Assembly (NCBI RefSeq): GCF_021390435.2
Contig: NZ_JAJVCN010000002.1
Span: forward strand, 1,364,001 to 1,428,000
Direction: 5' to 3'
Source of the DNA: Kibdelosporangium philippinense
GTDB taxonomy: Bacteria > Actinomycetota > Actinomycetes > Mycobacteriales > Pseudonocardiaceae
DNA: 64,000 bases
Part shown: positions 33,922-42,723 of the stretch, piece by piece
How the letters are laid out: each line of letters opens with the position of its first letter
How positions within the stretch are numbered: position 1 is the first letter of the stretch
The notes under the pieces: model-generated
Told to the model about the DNA's origin: nothing
What the model saw: only the letters and a program-made list of their open reading frames with translations
Databases searched by the model: none
Position numbers and translations under genes: made by a program

Positions 33922-35073
33922 GTGGGCACCGGACCGCTCGCGGGCGTGCGCGTGGTCGAACTCGCTGGCATCGGGCCGGCGCCGTTCTGCGCGATGCACC
34001 TCGCTGACCTGGGCGCCGACGTGATCCGCGTCGACCGGCCGAACGCGATCCCGGTGGCTGGACCGCCGGCGCGCGACCTGCTCAACCGGAACAAGCGCTC
34101 GGTCATGGTCGACCTGAAGAACGACGCGGGCGCCGAGGTCGTTCTGCGCCTGATCGAGCAGGCCGACGTGCTGATCGAGGGGTTCCGGCCAGGCGTCGCC
34201 GAGCGCCTCGGCATCGGCCCTGAGCAGTGCTGGCAGCGCAATCCCAAGCTCGTCTACGGCCGGATGACCGGATGGGGCCAGGAAGGGCCGCTGGCGCAGT
34301 CCGCGGGCCACGACATCGCCTACATCGGCATCACCGGCGTGCTGCATGCGATCGGCCGGGCGGACGGACCGCCGCAGGTCCCGATGAACCTGGTCGGCGA
34401 CTTCGGCGGCGGCTCGCTCTACCTGGCCGTCGGCATCCTCGCCGCCCTCAGGCACGCGGAGCAGACCGGAAAAGGCCAGGTCGTGGACGCCGCGATCGTG
34501 GACGGCGCGGCGCACCTGGCGACCATGATCTTCGGGCTGGTCTCCGCGGGTGTCTGGAAGCCGGAGCGTGGCGTGAACCTGCTCGACACCGGCGCCCCGT
34601 TCTACGACGTCTACGAGACCTCGGACGGCGAGTACATGGCCGTCGGGCCGCTGGAGTCGCAGTTCTACAAGGAATTCGTGCGGCTGCTCGGTCTCGAGGG
34701 CGAGGATCTGCCGAAACAGCTGGAAGTCCCACGCTGGCCCGAACTGCGCAAGCGGTTCGCCGAAGTGTTCGCGACCAAGACGCGTCGCGAATGGACAGAC
34801 ATTTTCGAGGGCACGGATGCCTGCGTGGCACCGATTCTCTCGCTTTCCGAAGCGGCCGAACACCCGCACATCGCCGCACGCGGCACGTTGGTGGAGCGCG
34901 ACGGTTTCGTCCAGCCCGCGCCCGCGCCAAGGTTCTCCGACACCAAGGCCGAACTACGCACCCCACCGGCGATTCCCGGGCAGCACACCAGGGATGCCTT
35001 GGCTGACTGGGGTTTCCAAGACATTGACGAGCTGCTGGCATCCGGCGCTGTACAGGAACGGAACGATCGATGA
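33922..35073 (+). CDS. Class III CoA-transferase/alpha-methylacyl-CoA racemase
   Basis: A 383-residue CaiB/BaiF family protein. The start (GPLAGVRVVELAGIGPAPFC), DLGADVIRVDRPNA, NRNKRSVMVDLKN, GRMTGWGQEGPLA then SAGHDIAYIGITG match AMACR-type racemases (Mcr in M. tuberculosis), with the active-site His and Asp in this last region. AMACR epimerises 2-methyl acyl-CoAs, for example from sterol side chains or phytanate. GTG start with AGGAGG nine bases upstream. Overlaps the LLM gene by ATGA, so both are one operon. A true CoA transfer role is less likely because the typical catalytic Asp context is the racemase one. Confidence 0.87.
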   Translation: MGTGPLAGVRVVELAGIGPAPFCAMHLADLGADVIRVDRPNAIPVAGPPARDLLNRNKRSVMVDLKNDAGAEVVLRLIEQADVLIEGFRPGVAERLGIGPEQCWQRNPKLVYGRMTGWGQEGPLAQSAGHDIAYIGITGVLHAIGRADGPPQVPMNLVGDFGGGSLYLAVGILAALRHAEQTGKGQVVDAAIVDGAAHLATMIFGLVSAGVWKPERGVNLLDTGAPFYDVYETSDGEYMAVGPLESQFYKEFVRLLGLEGEDLPKQLEVPRWPELRKRFAEVFATKTRREWTDIFEGTDACVAPILSLSEAAEHPHIAARGTLVERDGFVQPAPAPRFSDTKAELRTPPAIPGQHTRDALADWGFQDIDELLASGAVQERNDR

Positions 35074-36098
35074 AGATCAGCACACAGGTGATGTACGCGG
35101 GCAACCCGAAGGACCTGATCGATCAGATCGTCAGCCTGGAAAGCGCCGGGCTCGACGAGGTCTGGGTGGCCGAGGCGTACGGCTTCGACGCACCGACGCT
35201 GATGGGCTACATCGCCGCGAAGACCGAGCGGGTGAAAATCGGTTCGGCGATCCTGCCGATCTACTCCCGCACCCCCGCCCTGATCGCGCAGACGGCCGCA
35301 GGCCTCGACGCGGTCTCCGGCGGTCGCGCGATCCTGGGCCTCGGAGCCTCCGGCCCACAGGTGATCGAAGGCTGGCATGGGGTGCCGTACACCAAGCCAC
35401 TGGGCCGAACCCGCGAAATCGTCGACATCTGCCGCCGAATCTGGCGCCGCGAAGTGATCACGAACGAAGGCAACTACCCGATCCCGTTGCCCGCCGACCA
35501 GGGCACAGGGCTGGGCAAACCGCTGAAGATCCTGACTCACCCGGTCCGGTCAAGCATCCCGATCTACATCGCCTCACTCGGTGACAAGAACGTCCAGCTG
35601 ACGGCGGAGATCGCGGACGGCTGGCTGCCGACCCTGTTCATCCCGGAGAAGGCCCAGTCCGTCTGGGGAACGTCGCTGGCGGCAGGAAAGGCCAAGCGTT
35701 CGGCGGACCTGGGCGAGCTGGAAATCGTCGCGGGCGGCATGCTCGCGATCGGCGACGACGTGGAACCCTTGCGAGACGCCTCCCGCCCGTACATCGCCTT
35801 GTACGTCGGCGGAATGGGTGCGCGTGGCCGCAACTTCTACAACGACCTGGCCCGTCGTTACGGCTACGAGGCCGAGGCCGAGAAGATCCAGGAGCTGTAC
35901 CTTTCGGGCAAGAAGGAAGAGGCCGCCGCTGCCGTGCCCTCGGAGTTCGCCGAGCTGATGAACCTGGTCGGCCCGGCTGGATACGTCAAGGAGCGCCTCC
36001 AGGCGTTCAAGGAAGCCGGTGTGACCGCGCTGAATGTGACGCCCATTGGGGAGAACCCGGCCAAGTTGGTCGAGCAGGTCAAGGAGTGGCTGGCCTAG
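35070..36098 (+). CDS. LLM-class F420-dependent oxidoreductase
   Basis: A 342-residue luciferase-like TIM-barrel protein. The start MKISTQVMYAGNPKDLIDQI, LDEVWVAEAYGFDAPTLMGY, GSAILPIYSRTPALIAQTAA and GGRAILGLGASGPQVIEGWH are typical of mycobacterial F420-dependent oxidoreductases (Rv3520c/Rv3093c-like). Translationally coupled to the racemase gene by ATGA, which suggests action on a related acyl or sterol-derived substrate. F420 (rather than FMN) use is inferred from the family. Ends ten bp before the deaminase start. Confidence 0.87.
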   Translation: MKISTQVMYAGNPKDLIDQIVSLESAGLDEVWVAEAYGFDAPTLMGYIAAKTERVKIGSAILPIYSRTPALIAQTAAGLDAVSGGRAILGLGASGPQVIEGWHGVPYTKPLGRTREIVDICRRIWRREVITNEGNYPIPLPADQGTGLGKPLKILTHPVRSSIPIYIASLGDKNVQLTAEIADGWLPTLFIPEKAQSVWGTSLAAGKAKRSADLGELEIVAGGMLAIGDDVEPLRDASRPYIALYVGGMGARGRNFYNDLARRYGYEAEAEKIQELYLSGKKEEAAAAVPSEFAELMNLVGPAGYVKERLQAFKEAGVTALNVTPIGENPAKLVEQVKEWLA

Positions 36099-36108
36099 TC
36101 TGGAGTTC

Positions 36109-37461
36109 GTGAACACAGTCATCACGGGCGCGTACATCGCGACAGTTGACGAGCAAGGCACGGAACACGCCGACGGCTATGTGGCCGTTGTGGACGGTCG
36201 GATCGCGGCAGTGGGTGCCGGTGCCGTGCCCGACGAGTTCGCAGGCTTCGAAAGGGTTGACGCGTCCGGATGCCTTGTCACGCCGGGCTTGGTGAACACG
36301 CATCACCATCTCTACCAGTGGGCCACGCGTGGTTATGCCCAGCAGGAGGAGCTGTTCGGCTGGCTTGTCACGCTCTACCCGGTCTGGACTGGGATCGATG
36401 AGGACATCGTCTCCGCGACCTCCCATGCTGGCCTTGCCATGTTGGCGCTCAGTGGGTGCACGACCGCTGCCGATCACCACTATGTTTTCCCGCGTGATGG
36501 TGGGGATGTTTTCGGTGCGTTGATCGATGCTGGGCGGCGGGTCGGGATTCGGTTGCACGCTGTTCGCGGGTCGATGGATCGTGGTGAGTCCGAGGGTGGG
36601 CTACCGCCTGACTCCATTGTGGAGAGTCTGGATGACGCGCTTGAGCAGACCGAGCGTGCCATCACCGAGTACCACGATCCTGCTGCGGACGCGAAGATCC
36701 AGGTCGCCGTTGGTCCGTGTTCGCCGTTCTCGGCAAGCCTCGATTTGATGCGTGGTGGCGCGACGATCGCGCGCAGGAACGGCGTCCGGATGCACACGCA
36801 CCTTGCCGAGACCACTGACGAGGAAGAGCAGTGCCTACGGGAGTTTGGCCTGACGCCGGTGGATTACGCGCGTGACCTCGATTGGTTGGGTGACGACGTC
36901 TGGTTGGCGCACGGTGTGCACCTGAAGGAGTCTGAGATCGCGCTGATGGCCGAGACTGGCACCGGGATCGCGCATTGTCCGAGCTCGAATGCCCGTGTAG
37001 GCGCCGGAATGGCCCCGATCAGGGCCCTTTTGGACGCTGGCGCGCCGGTTGGTCTTGGTGTGGACGGTGTGGCGTCCAATGAGTCCGGTGGGCTCGCGGA
37101 GGAACTACGGCAAGCTTTGCTGACGGCCAGGCAGCGGGGTGGACCGAAGGCTTTGACCGCGCGGCAGGCGTTGCGCATTGGGACCATGGGTGGCGCTCGG
37201 TGCCTTGGGCGGGATGAACACCTTGGGTCTGTTGAGAAGGGGAAGCTCGCGGATCTGGCAGTGTGGCGTGTGGACACGTTGAAGCACGCGGGTATCGCGG
37301 ATCCTGTTGCGGCGCTGGTGTTCGGGCGGGTGCCGCCGCTGGAGTTGCTGCTCGTCGGCGGCGAGCCTGTGGTCCAAAATGACCACTTGCTCACCGCCGA
37401 CGAACCTTCCCTGACCCGCAACCTCGCGAGGGCTAGCGAGAGGTTGGCAGGTTCCTTGTAG
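36109..37461 (+). CDS. 8-oxoguanine deaminase-type amidohydrolase
   Basis: A 450-residue metal-dependent deaminase when started at GTG 36109 (VNTVITGAYIATVDEQGTEH), with GGAG just upstream; the longer frame reads through the LLM gene. Metal ligands and pocket: TPGLVNTHHHLYQWATRG, SGCTTAADHHYVFPRD, GSMDRGESEGGLPPDSIVES, VAVGPCSPFS, MHTHLAETTDEEEQCL, AHGVHLKESE, GTGIAHCPSSNARVGAG and LGVDGVASNESGG. This pattern matches the Pseudomonas 8-oxoguanine deaminase (Pa0142) group, which makes urate from 8-oxoguanine. A hydroxychlorotriazine substrate is a less likely alternative. The neighbouring molybdenum hydroxylase and phosphoribosyltransferase fit purine turnover. Overlaps the convergent GH2 gene by 29 bp. 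Confidence 0.83.
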   Translation: MNTVITGAYIATVDEQGTEHADGYVAVVDGRIAAVGAGAVPDEFAGFERVDASGCLVTPGLVNTHHHLYQWATRGYAQQEELFGWLVTLYPVWTGIDEDIVSATSHAGLAMLALSGCTTAADHHYVFPRDGGDVFGALIDAGRRVGIRLHAVRGSMDRGESEGGLPPDSIVESLDDALEQTERAITEYHDPAADAKIQVAVGPCSPFSASLDLMRGGATIARRNGVRMHTHLAETTDEEEQCLREFGLTPVDYARDLDWLGDDVWLAHGVHLKESEIALMAETGTGIAHCPSSNARVGAGMAPIRALLDAGAPVGLGVDGVASNESGGLAEELRQALLTARQRGGPKALTARQALRIGTMGGARCLGRDEHLGSVEKGKLADLAVWRVDTLKHAGIADPVAALVFGRVPPLELLLVGGEPVVQNDHLLTADEPSLTRNLARASERLAGSL

Positions 37462-40081
37462 TGATGTTGTGGCCGGACAGCTGGACCACCGGCGATGCCC
37501 CGCCGAGGTCAGCTGTCCGGTACGTCGCCGTCAGGGTCAAGGTTTCCCCTGGCCACAACGTGACGTAGTTGTCCGACCAGTCCTGCGGCAGGACTTCGGC
37601 GCCGCCGTTGCCCTTGCGCACGCTGGCCCGCAGGAAGAACGACACCTCACTGCCGGTGCCCGTGATGGTCACGGTCGTCTTCGTGTTCGCGCCCTCCACG
37701 GTGGACGTGGTTGAAGCGTTCACCGATCCCGCCGGCAGCGAGTTCGGGCCCTTGAGGTCCGCATAGGCCGACTGTGGCGTGTGGTACCAGGTCGAACTGC
37801 CGTAGTTCAACGTGTCGGCCTTGGTGGACAGCCAGTACACGTTCCGGTCGATGACCTGGCCGGCCGAGTTCTTCAGGATCAGCCGTGCGAAGTAGGTCGA
37901 CGAAAGGTCACTTGGCTGCGGCAAAGTGCCGACCTTGGCCGTCGCGTTCCCGGTCGAGCTGACCGACCGTGTCTCGTCGGCCTTCTGTGTTCCGTCCGCA
38001 TTGAACAGTGTCACCTGGACACTCAGCCCGGACACGTTCTGCAGACCCGTGTTCACGACCGCCAGCGAGCGATCGTCATACGAGTACTGCACGTGCAGCG
38101 GGCGAAGTGCGGTCTTGGCCCCGAAGTACGAACCGGCCGTCGCCAGATTGTAGTTGTACAAGTGCCAGAACAGCTTCGGCCACGGGTCGTTGAGCATCCA
38201 GTAGATCACGCCGGTCGACGGGTTGCTGCCGTCCGACCAGTTGTCGGCGAACGCCTCGAACTGGGCGCGGTTGGTTTCGTAGTTCGCCAGCTGTGCCTTA
38301 CGGACGAATTCGTCCACATTGGCTGGTTTGCCGTACCTGTTGTCCAGTGCGGTTCCCCAGAAGGAAAGCTTGCCGAACGTGCCACTCGGAGACAGGTGGT
38401 ATTGGGTCGTGTTGTAGTTGGTCAACGAGTTGATCTGCGACTGCGTCAGGAACTTCTTGAGTTCGTCCATCTCGGGGATGGTCGGGCCGGGTCCGATCTC
38501 CGACGCGAAGCCCGCCGCACCGCCCATTTGCTTGTTGTACCAGTAAACCGGCGGCTCCCACCAATATGGACCTTCCATCTTCATGCCGGAATTGCCCAGT
38601 TGTGGCGAGCTCTTGTTGGACGCCGACGCGACGATCGGCAGGTTCCAGTCCGCCCGGGCGAGCGCGTCAAGGTAGATCTTCTCTTGCGCGGCTGGGGTTG
38701 CCAGGTCGCTGGCGATCAGGAAGCCGAGCACGCTCGGGTGGTTGCGGATCCGCTTGCCTTCGCTCTCAGCGGACTCACCGGCGACCCGGTTCTTCTCCGC
38801 GTTGAACGAACTGTAGCTCTCCCAAGCGGAACAGCATTCCCACCCGGTCAGGACCATGATGCCGAGCCGGTCGGTCATCTCGTACAACTCGTCGTTCTCC
38901 GGCTTGCCTTCCAGCCTGATCGTGTTCAGGTTCATCGACTTGACCAGGTTCAGCTGGTCCTCGATGTTACGCAGGTTCGTCCGCAGGAACAGATCCGAGG
39001 CCCAGCCGCCACCACGCACAAGGAACGGCTTGCCGTTGATCACGAACTGGCGCCCGCCACCATTGGCGATCCTGGAAGTGATCTCCCGGACGCCAAAAGA
39101 CGTGCTGGCGGTGTCCGAAACCGTGCCGCTCACAGACGCGGACACGGAAGCGTCGTACATCGGCTGATCGCCCATTGTGAACGGCCACCACACGCGCGGG
39201 CTGGTCAGCCGAAGGCCGGGCGTGTTGCTTGGGTTGAAGGTGACCGTCTTGGTCTCACCCGCGGCCAAGGAAACCGGCTGCGTGAAGTTGACGTTGTCGA
39301 TCGTTCCGGCCACCTGCGTGCTCACGGCTTGGGTGGAGTCGTTGCGCGCGTTGACCTTCACCGTCACGTCGGCGCTGGTCAGGCTGGGCAGCGGCAAATC
39401 GGTGGAAACACGCAAATCACGCAGCGAGACCGGGCCGCTGTTGGCCAGTTGCACATCGCGGAACAGGCCCTGGTTGCGGTCGGGTGGCAGCTGCGACCAG
39501 TCGACGAAGTGGATCAGCAGATCCTTCGACGGATCGGACGGCATCGCCTTGATCGCGATCGCGTTGGTGCCGTTGCGGATCAACGAGGTCACGTTGTACT
39601 CGCGCGTCGGGTAGGCGCCGATCACCGTGTCCGTCCCGGCCACCCGGGTGCCGTTCACCCAAACCTCGGCGCGGGAGATGATCCCGCCCTTGAGCTTGAG
39701 GAACGTGTTGGTGCCCGCAGGCTGTGACGCGGTGAAACTCTTGCGGTACCACCAGGGGACATTGAAGTCGTTGCGGTTGACGCTCTTCAGGTTCTCGCCG
39801 AAGTTCACGTCGGCGTACCGGTTGTTGGCGATCAGCCCGGCAAGCACGGTCGATCGCGCGGCCACGGGCAGCCAGGACGTGTCGTTGAACGTGGGGTTGG
39901 AGTAGGTCGCGCCGTCAGCGGTGGCGCTACGGCTGGTCTGCAGCCGCCAGTCGGGGATGGTCGTGACCTGGCCGGCGGCCATGGTCAGACTCGGGGCGCT
40001 GCTCGCGGGCATGGCCGAGAGCAGGGAGAACATCAAGGTTGTGGCGGCGATGACCGCCAAGCCGGCACGGCGTCGTCTCAT
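37433..40081 (-). CDS. Secreted GH2 exo-beta-D-glucosaminidase-like enzyme
   Basis: An 882-residue secreted glycoside hydrolase family 2 protein. Signal peptide in residues 1-28 (LAVIAATTLMFSLLSAMPAS). The sugar-binding domain (about 40-215) is followed by Ig-like domains, a TIM barrel with LNTIRLEGKPENDELYEMTD, GFLIASDLATP (acid/base Asp position as in CsxA) and GGAAGFASEIGPGPTIPEMD with the nucleophile Glu, then C-terminal beta domains. This resembles exo-beta-glucosaminidase CsxA of Amycolatopsis orientalis, which releases glucosamine from chitosan ends, but is shorter and lacks the final CBM. A mannosidase or galactosidase activity cannot be excluded. Confidence 0.85.
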   Translation of the reverse strand: MRRRRAGLAVIAATTLMFSLLSAMPASSAPSLTMAAGQVTTIPDWRLQTSRSATADGATYSNPTFNDTSWLPVAARSTVLAGLIANNRYADVNFGENLKSVNRNDFNVPWWYRKSFTASQPAGTNTFLKLKGGIISRAEVWVNGTRVAGTDTVIGAYPTREYNVTSLIRNGTNAIAIKAMPSDPSKDLLIHFVDWSQLPPDRNQGLFRDVQLANSGPVSLRDLRVSTDLPLPSLTSADVTVKVNARNDSTQAVSTQVAGTIDNVNFTQPVSLAAGETKTVTFNPSNTPGLRLTSPRVWWPFTMGDQPMYDASVSASVSGTVSDTASTSFGVREITSRIANGGGRQFVINGKPFLVRGGGWASDLFLRTNLRNIEDQLNLVKSMNLNTIRLEGKPENDELYEMTDRLGIMVLTGWECCSAWESYSSFNAEKNRVAGESAESEGKRIRNHPSVLGFLIASDLATPAAQEKIYLDALARADWNLPIVASASNKSSPQLGNSGMKMEGPYWWEPPVYWYNKQMGGAAGFASEIGPGPTIPEMDELKKFLTQSQINSLTNYNTTQYHLSPSGTFGKLSFWGTALDNRYGKPANVDEFVRKAQLANYETNRAQFEAFADNWSDGSNPSTGVIYWMLNDPWPKLFWHLYNYNLATAGSYFGAKTALRPLHVQYSYDDRSLAVVNTGLQNVSGLSVQVTLFNADGTQKADETRSVSSTGNATAKVGTLPQPSDLSSTYFARLILKNSAGQVIDRNVYWLSTKADTLNYGSSTWYHTPQSAYADLKGPNSLPAGSVNASTTSTVEGANTKTTVTITGTGSEVSFFLRASVRKGNGGAEVLPQDWSDNYVTLWPGETLTLTATYRTADLGGASPVVQLSGHNITTRNLPTSR

Positions 40082-40269
40082 CCGGACGCTCCTGAGCTAC
40101 GCGGCGGCGACATTGACGGGGCGTCCCCCACTCTTGCCCGCCGAGGGCAATTTGGCAAGACCCTTTACAAACCAGGCGGGGAGGTTTGCCGGTTTTCGGC
40201 GGTTCGAGTTTCTCCCAGGAAGCTGGGATACCGGTGGTCAGCGGGTGCTGGAACCTTTCAGGACATGCA

Positions 40270-40605
40270 TCAGATCAAGGCGGGCAGGGTGGCGGCCATC
40301 AGGTTCGCGATGAGTTCACGGCGGGTGCGCGAGCCGGTCTTGTCGAAGATGGCCTTCATGTGGTCCTGCACGGTGAACGGCGCGATCGACAGCAACCGCG
40401 CGACCTCGGCCGTAGTACGGCCGAGCACGGTGTGCAGCGCTACTTCCTGTTCCCTTGCCGTCAATCCGTAGGACAACAAGGCGATCATCACGAACGCGGC
40501 CGGAACGTCCCGGTCAGTGGTGAGTTCGGTGATCACGGCCTCGGCCCCCTGGTTCGCCGAGACCACCCGGTCGCGTGCGTCAAGCAGCGCCAACGCAGGT
40601 AGGTC
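40270..40605 (-). pseudogene. Truncated LuxR-type regulator
   Basis: The last 65 residues are a clear LuxR helix-turn-helix (SYGLTAREQEVALHTVLG, then TTAEVARLLSIAPFTVQDHM). Before it only a short PAS-like piece remains (LPALALLDARDRVVSANQGA), and the expected sensor region between is missing. The 5' end runs into the fourth palindromic repeat, where the frame has no start or ribosome site. It is probably a remnant of a larger regulator; whether any product forms is unclear. Confidence 0.65.
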
Positions 40606-40647
40606 GTGAGTGGTTATCCATGTTCTAACGCGGATAACCACTCACGA
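40604..40647. terminator. 46-bp palindromic repeat, copy 4
   Basis: Arms TCGTGAGTGGTTATCC and complement (16 bp) around loop ATGTTCTAACGC. It ends 6 bp before the stop codon of the molybdenum hydroxylase large subunit (minus strand), which it probably terminates. On the minus strand the stem is followed by ACCTACC rather than a T run. Confidence 0.78.
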
Positions 40648-40653
40648 GGTTTT

Positions 40654-42723
40654 TCACAGCAGGTCGTGGATCTTGATCGGCAGGCTGCGAACCCGCTTGC
40701 CGGTCGCGTGGAACACGGCATTGGCGATGGCAGGGCCGATGCCGCACGAGCCGAGCTCACCGACCCCACGGGCGCCGGACGGACTGGCGATCTGGTCGTT
40801 CTCCTCAAGGAAGGTCACGTCGATCTCGCCGATGTCCGCGTTCACCGGAACCACGTAACCGGCCAGGTTGCGTGACAGGAAACGCCCGAGCCGGGGCTCC
40901 ATCACCGACTGCTCAAGCAAAGCTTGCCCGAGGCCCCAGATGATTCCGCCGGTCATCTGGCTGTGCGCGGCCACCTGGTTGATGATCCGCCCGGCGCTGT
41001 ACACGCCCACGATCCTGGGCACACGCACCACACCAAGGTCCGCGTCGACCCGGACCTCGACGAACACCGCGCCGAAGGACTTGATCGTGTAGTCGTTCCG
41101 CGAGGCCGCTGGCGCCCAGCTTCCCTCCGACTCGACGAACTCCAGACCGGCCGCGTCCACCAGGTCGGCCAACGAATCCCCTGGCTGTGCTTGAAGTTTC
41201 TCCATCACCGACGATGCCGCGTTCTGCACCGCGGCCGACAGGCTCCCGCTGGACAACGAGGCGAACGTGCCCGGGTGCGGGGGATAGGAGCTGTCACCGT
41301 GCCGTACCTCGACATCCGACGGTTCGCAGCCAAGGGTTTCGGCGGCGATGATCTGGACCATCGCGGGCAGGCCGCTGCCGATTTCCTGCATGTCGGTCTC
41401 GACGATCACGTGCCCGTCGGAGTCGACTCGGACACGTGCCGCGGACGGTGAAGCGACGGAGCCGAACGTCGCCACCGCCATGCCCCAGCCGATCTGCCAG
41501 TTGCCGTCGCGCATCTGCGGTTTACGGTCGGCCCAGCCGAACCGCTCGGCACCTTCGGTCAGGCACTCCACGAGCTTGCGTGATGAGAAAGGCTTACCGG
41601 ACAACGGATCCACTGACGGCTCGTTGCGCAGCCGCAACTCGACCGGGTCGATGCCGAGTTCGACGGCCAGTTCGTCCATCGCGCACTCAAGGGGGAAAAG
41701 GCCGGGGCCTTCGGCCGGTGCACGCATCGGCGCGGGCTGTGGCTTGTCCAGCGCCTCGATCTTCAGGTCTGTCTCGATGTTCGGGCTGTCGTAGAGGAAC
41801 GTCGCCGCGCCTGTCGTGGATTCGACGTATCCGCCCACGCGTGCGGATGCGTTCACGCTGAGGTGCCGGATCGCCGTCAGCTTGCCGTCGGCAGTCGCAC
41901 CCAAGGTGATCGTCTGCGAAGTGGCGGGCTGATGCCCGGACAGCGAGAACATCTGGGCCCTCGTCATGACCAGTTTCACGGCACGTCCGCTCACCTTGGC
42001 CGCGGCGACGGCGAGGATGAGATGCGGCCAGATGTACCCTTTCGCCCCGAAACCCCCGCCCACGTATGGGCAAATCACTCGGACGTGCTCTCGGGGAATC
42101 TGGAACAGCCCGGCCAACGTGCTCTGTGCCAGTGGGGAAGACTGTGTAGACGTGTGGACGGTCAGCTGATCGCCCTCCCACCAAGCGATTGTGGCCGACG
42201 GTTCGATCGGGCTGTGGTGCCGGTCCGCGGTCGTGTACGTGGCGTGCACGGTCTTGTCCGCGCTCGCCAGGCCCGCGTCGACGTCACCCTTCTTGTCGGA
42301 AGGAGCTTTGAACAAGCCCGCGCCGCCGGGCGCGACCTGCTCTGCCTGTCCGAAGACGACCGGACTTGAACTGTCCGAATAGGTCACCGAAGTCAACGAG
42401 GCGGCGTGTTGCGCCTGTTCCAGAGTCTCGGCGAGGACGACCGCGACCGGCTGGCCGTCATAGTGGATCTCTGTTGACTGCAACGGAAGCAGGACGTGGC
42501 CTAGCGGAGGGCCCGGCTGCGGCGCCAATTCGCCGACATTGGTGTGGTCGACAAAGGCCACGACGCCAGGGGCATCCGGCTTCTCGATGGCGACGACACG
42601 TCCATTGGGGACGGTAGCCGTGACGAGAGCCGCATGGACCACGTCAGGGATCTGAGTGTCGGCGGCGTAAATCGCGGCACCGGTGAGCTTGGCGGGACCG
42701 TCCGGCCTGAGCTGTGAGGTCAT
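40654..42723 (-). CDS. Molybdenum hydroxylase large (molybdopterin) subunit
   Basis: A 689-residue xanthine dehydrogenase/aldehyde oxidase family subunit, of the YagR/PaoC-like kind. Domain order: a/b hammerhead (residues 1-110; DGPAKLTGAAIYAADTQIPD), then the molybdopterin domains with VICPYVGGGFGAKGYIWPHL, PQPAPMRAPAEGPG and, near the end, the catalytic Glu in ARGVGELGSCGIGPA. It is somewhat shorter than typical (about 730 or more). Translationally coupled to the FAD subunit (ATGA). It could oxidise xanthine, another purine or an aldehyde. Nearby deaminase and phosphoribosyltransferase genes favour a purine, but the PaoC-like motifs keep aldehydes open. No maturation factor (xdhC) is seen here. 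Confidence 0.87.
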   Translation of the reverse strand: MTSQLRPDGPAKLTGAAIYAADTQIPDVVHAALVTATVPNGRVVAIEKPDAPGVVAFVDHTNVGELAPQPGPPLGHVLLPLQSTEIHYDGQPVAVVLAETLEQAQHAASLTSVTYSDSSSPVVFGQAEQVAPGGAGLFKAPSDKKGDVDAGLASADKTVHATYTTADRHHSPIEPSATIAWWEGDQLTVHTSTQSSPLAQSTLAGLFQIPREHVRVICPYVGGGFGAKGYIWPHLILAVAAAKVSGRAVKLVMTRAQMFSLSGHQPATSQTITLGATADGKLTAIRHLSVNASARVGGYVESTTGAATFLYDSPNIETDLKIEALDKPQPAPMRAPAEGPGLFPLECAMDELAVELGIDPVELRLRNEPSVDPLSGKPFSSRKLVECLTEGAERFGWADRKPQMRDGNWQIGWGMAVATFGSVASPSAARVRVDSDGHVIVETDMQEIGSGLPAMVQIIAAETLGCEPSDVEVRHGDSSYPPHPGTFASLSSGSLSAAVQNAASSVMEKLQAQPGDSLADLVDAAGLEFVESEGSWAPAASRNDYTIKSFGAVFVEVRVDADLGVVRVPRIVGVYSAGRIINQVAAHSQMTGGIIWGLGQALLEQSVMEPRLGRFLSRNLAGYVVPVNADIGEIDVTFLEENDQIASPSGARGVGELGSCGIGPAIANAVFHATGKRVRSLPIKIHDLL

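Noticed and set aside
37781..39727. 648-residue plus-strand frame opposite the GH2 gene
   Set aside because: Antisense shadow with no recognisable domain; the GH2 motifs lie on the minus strand.
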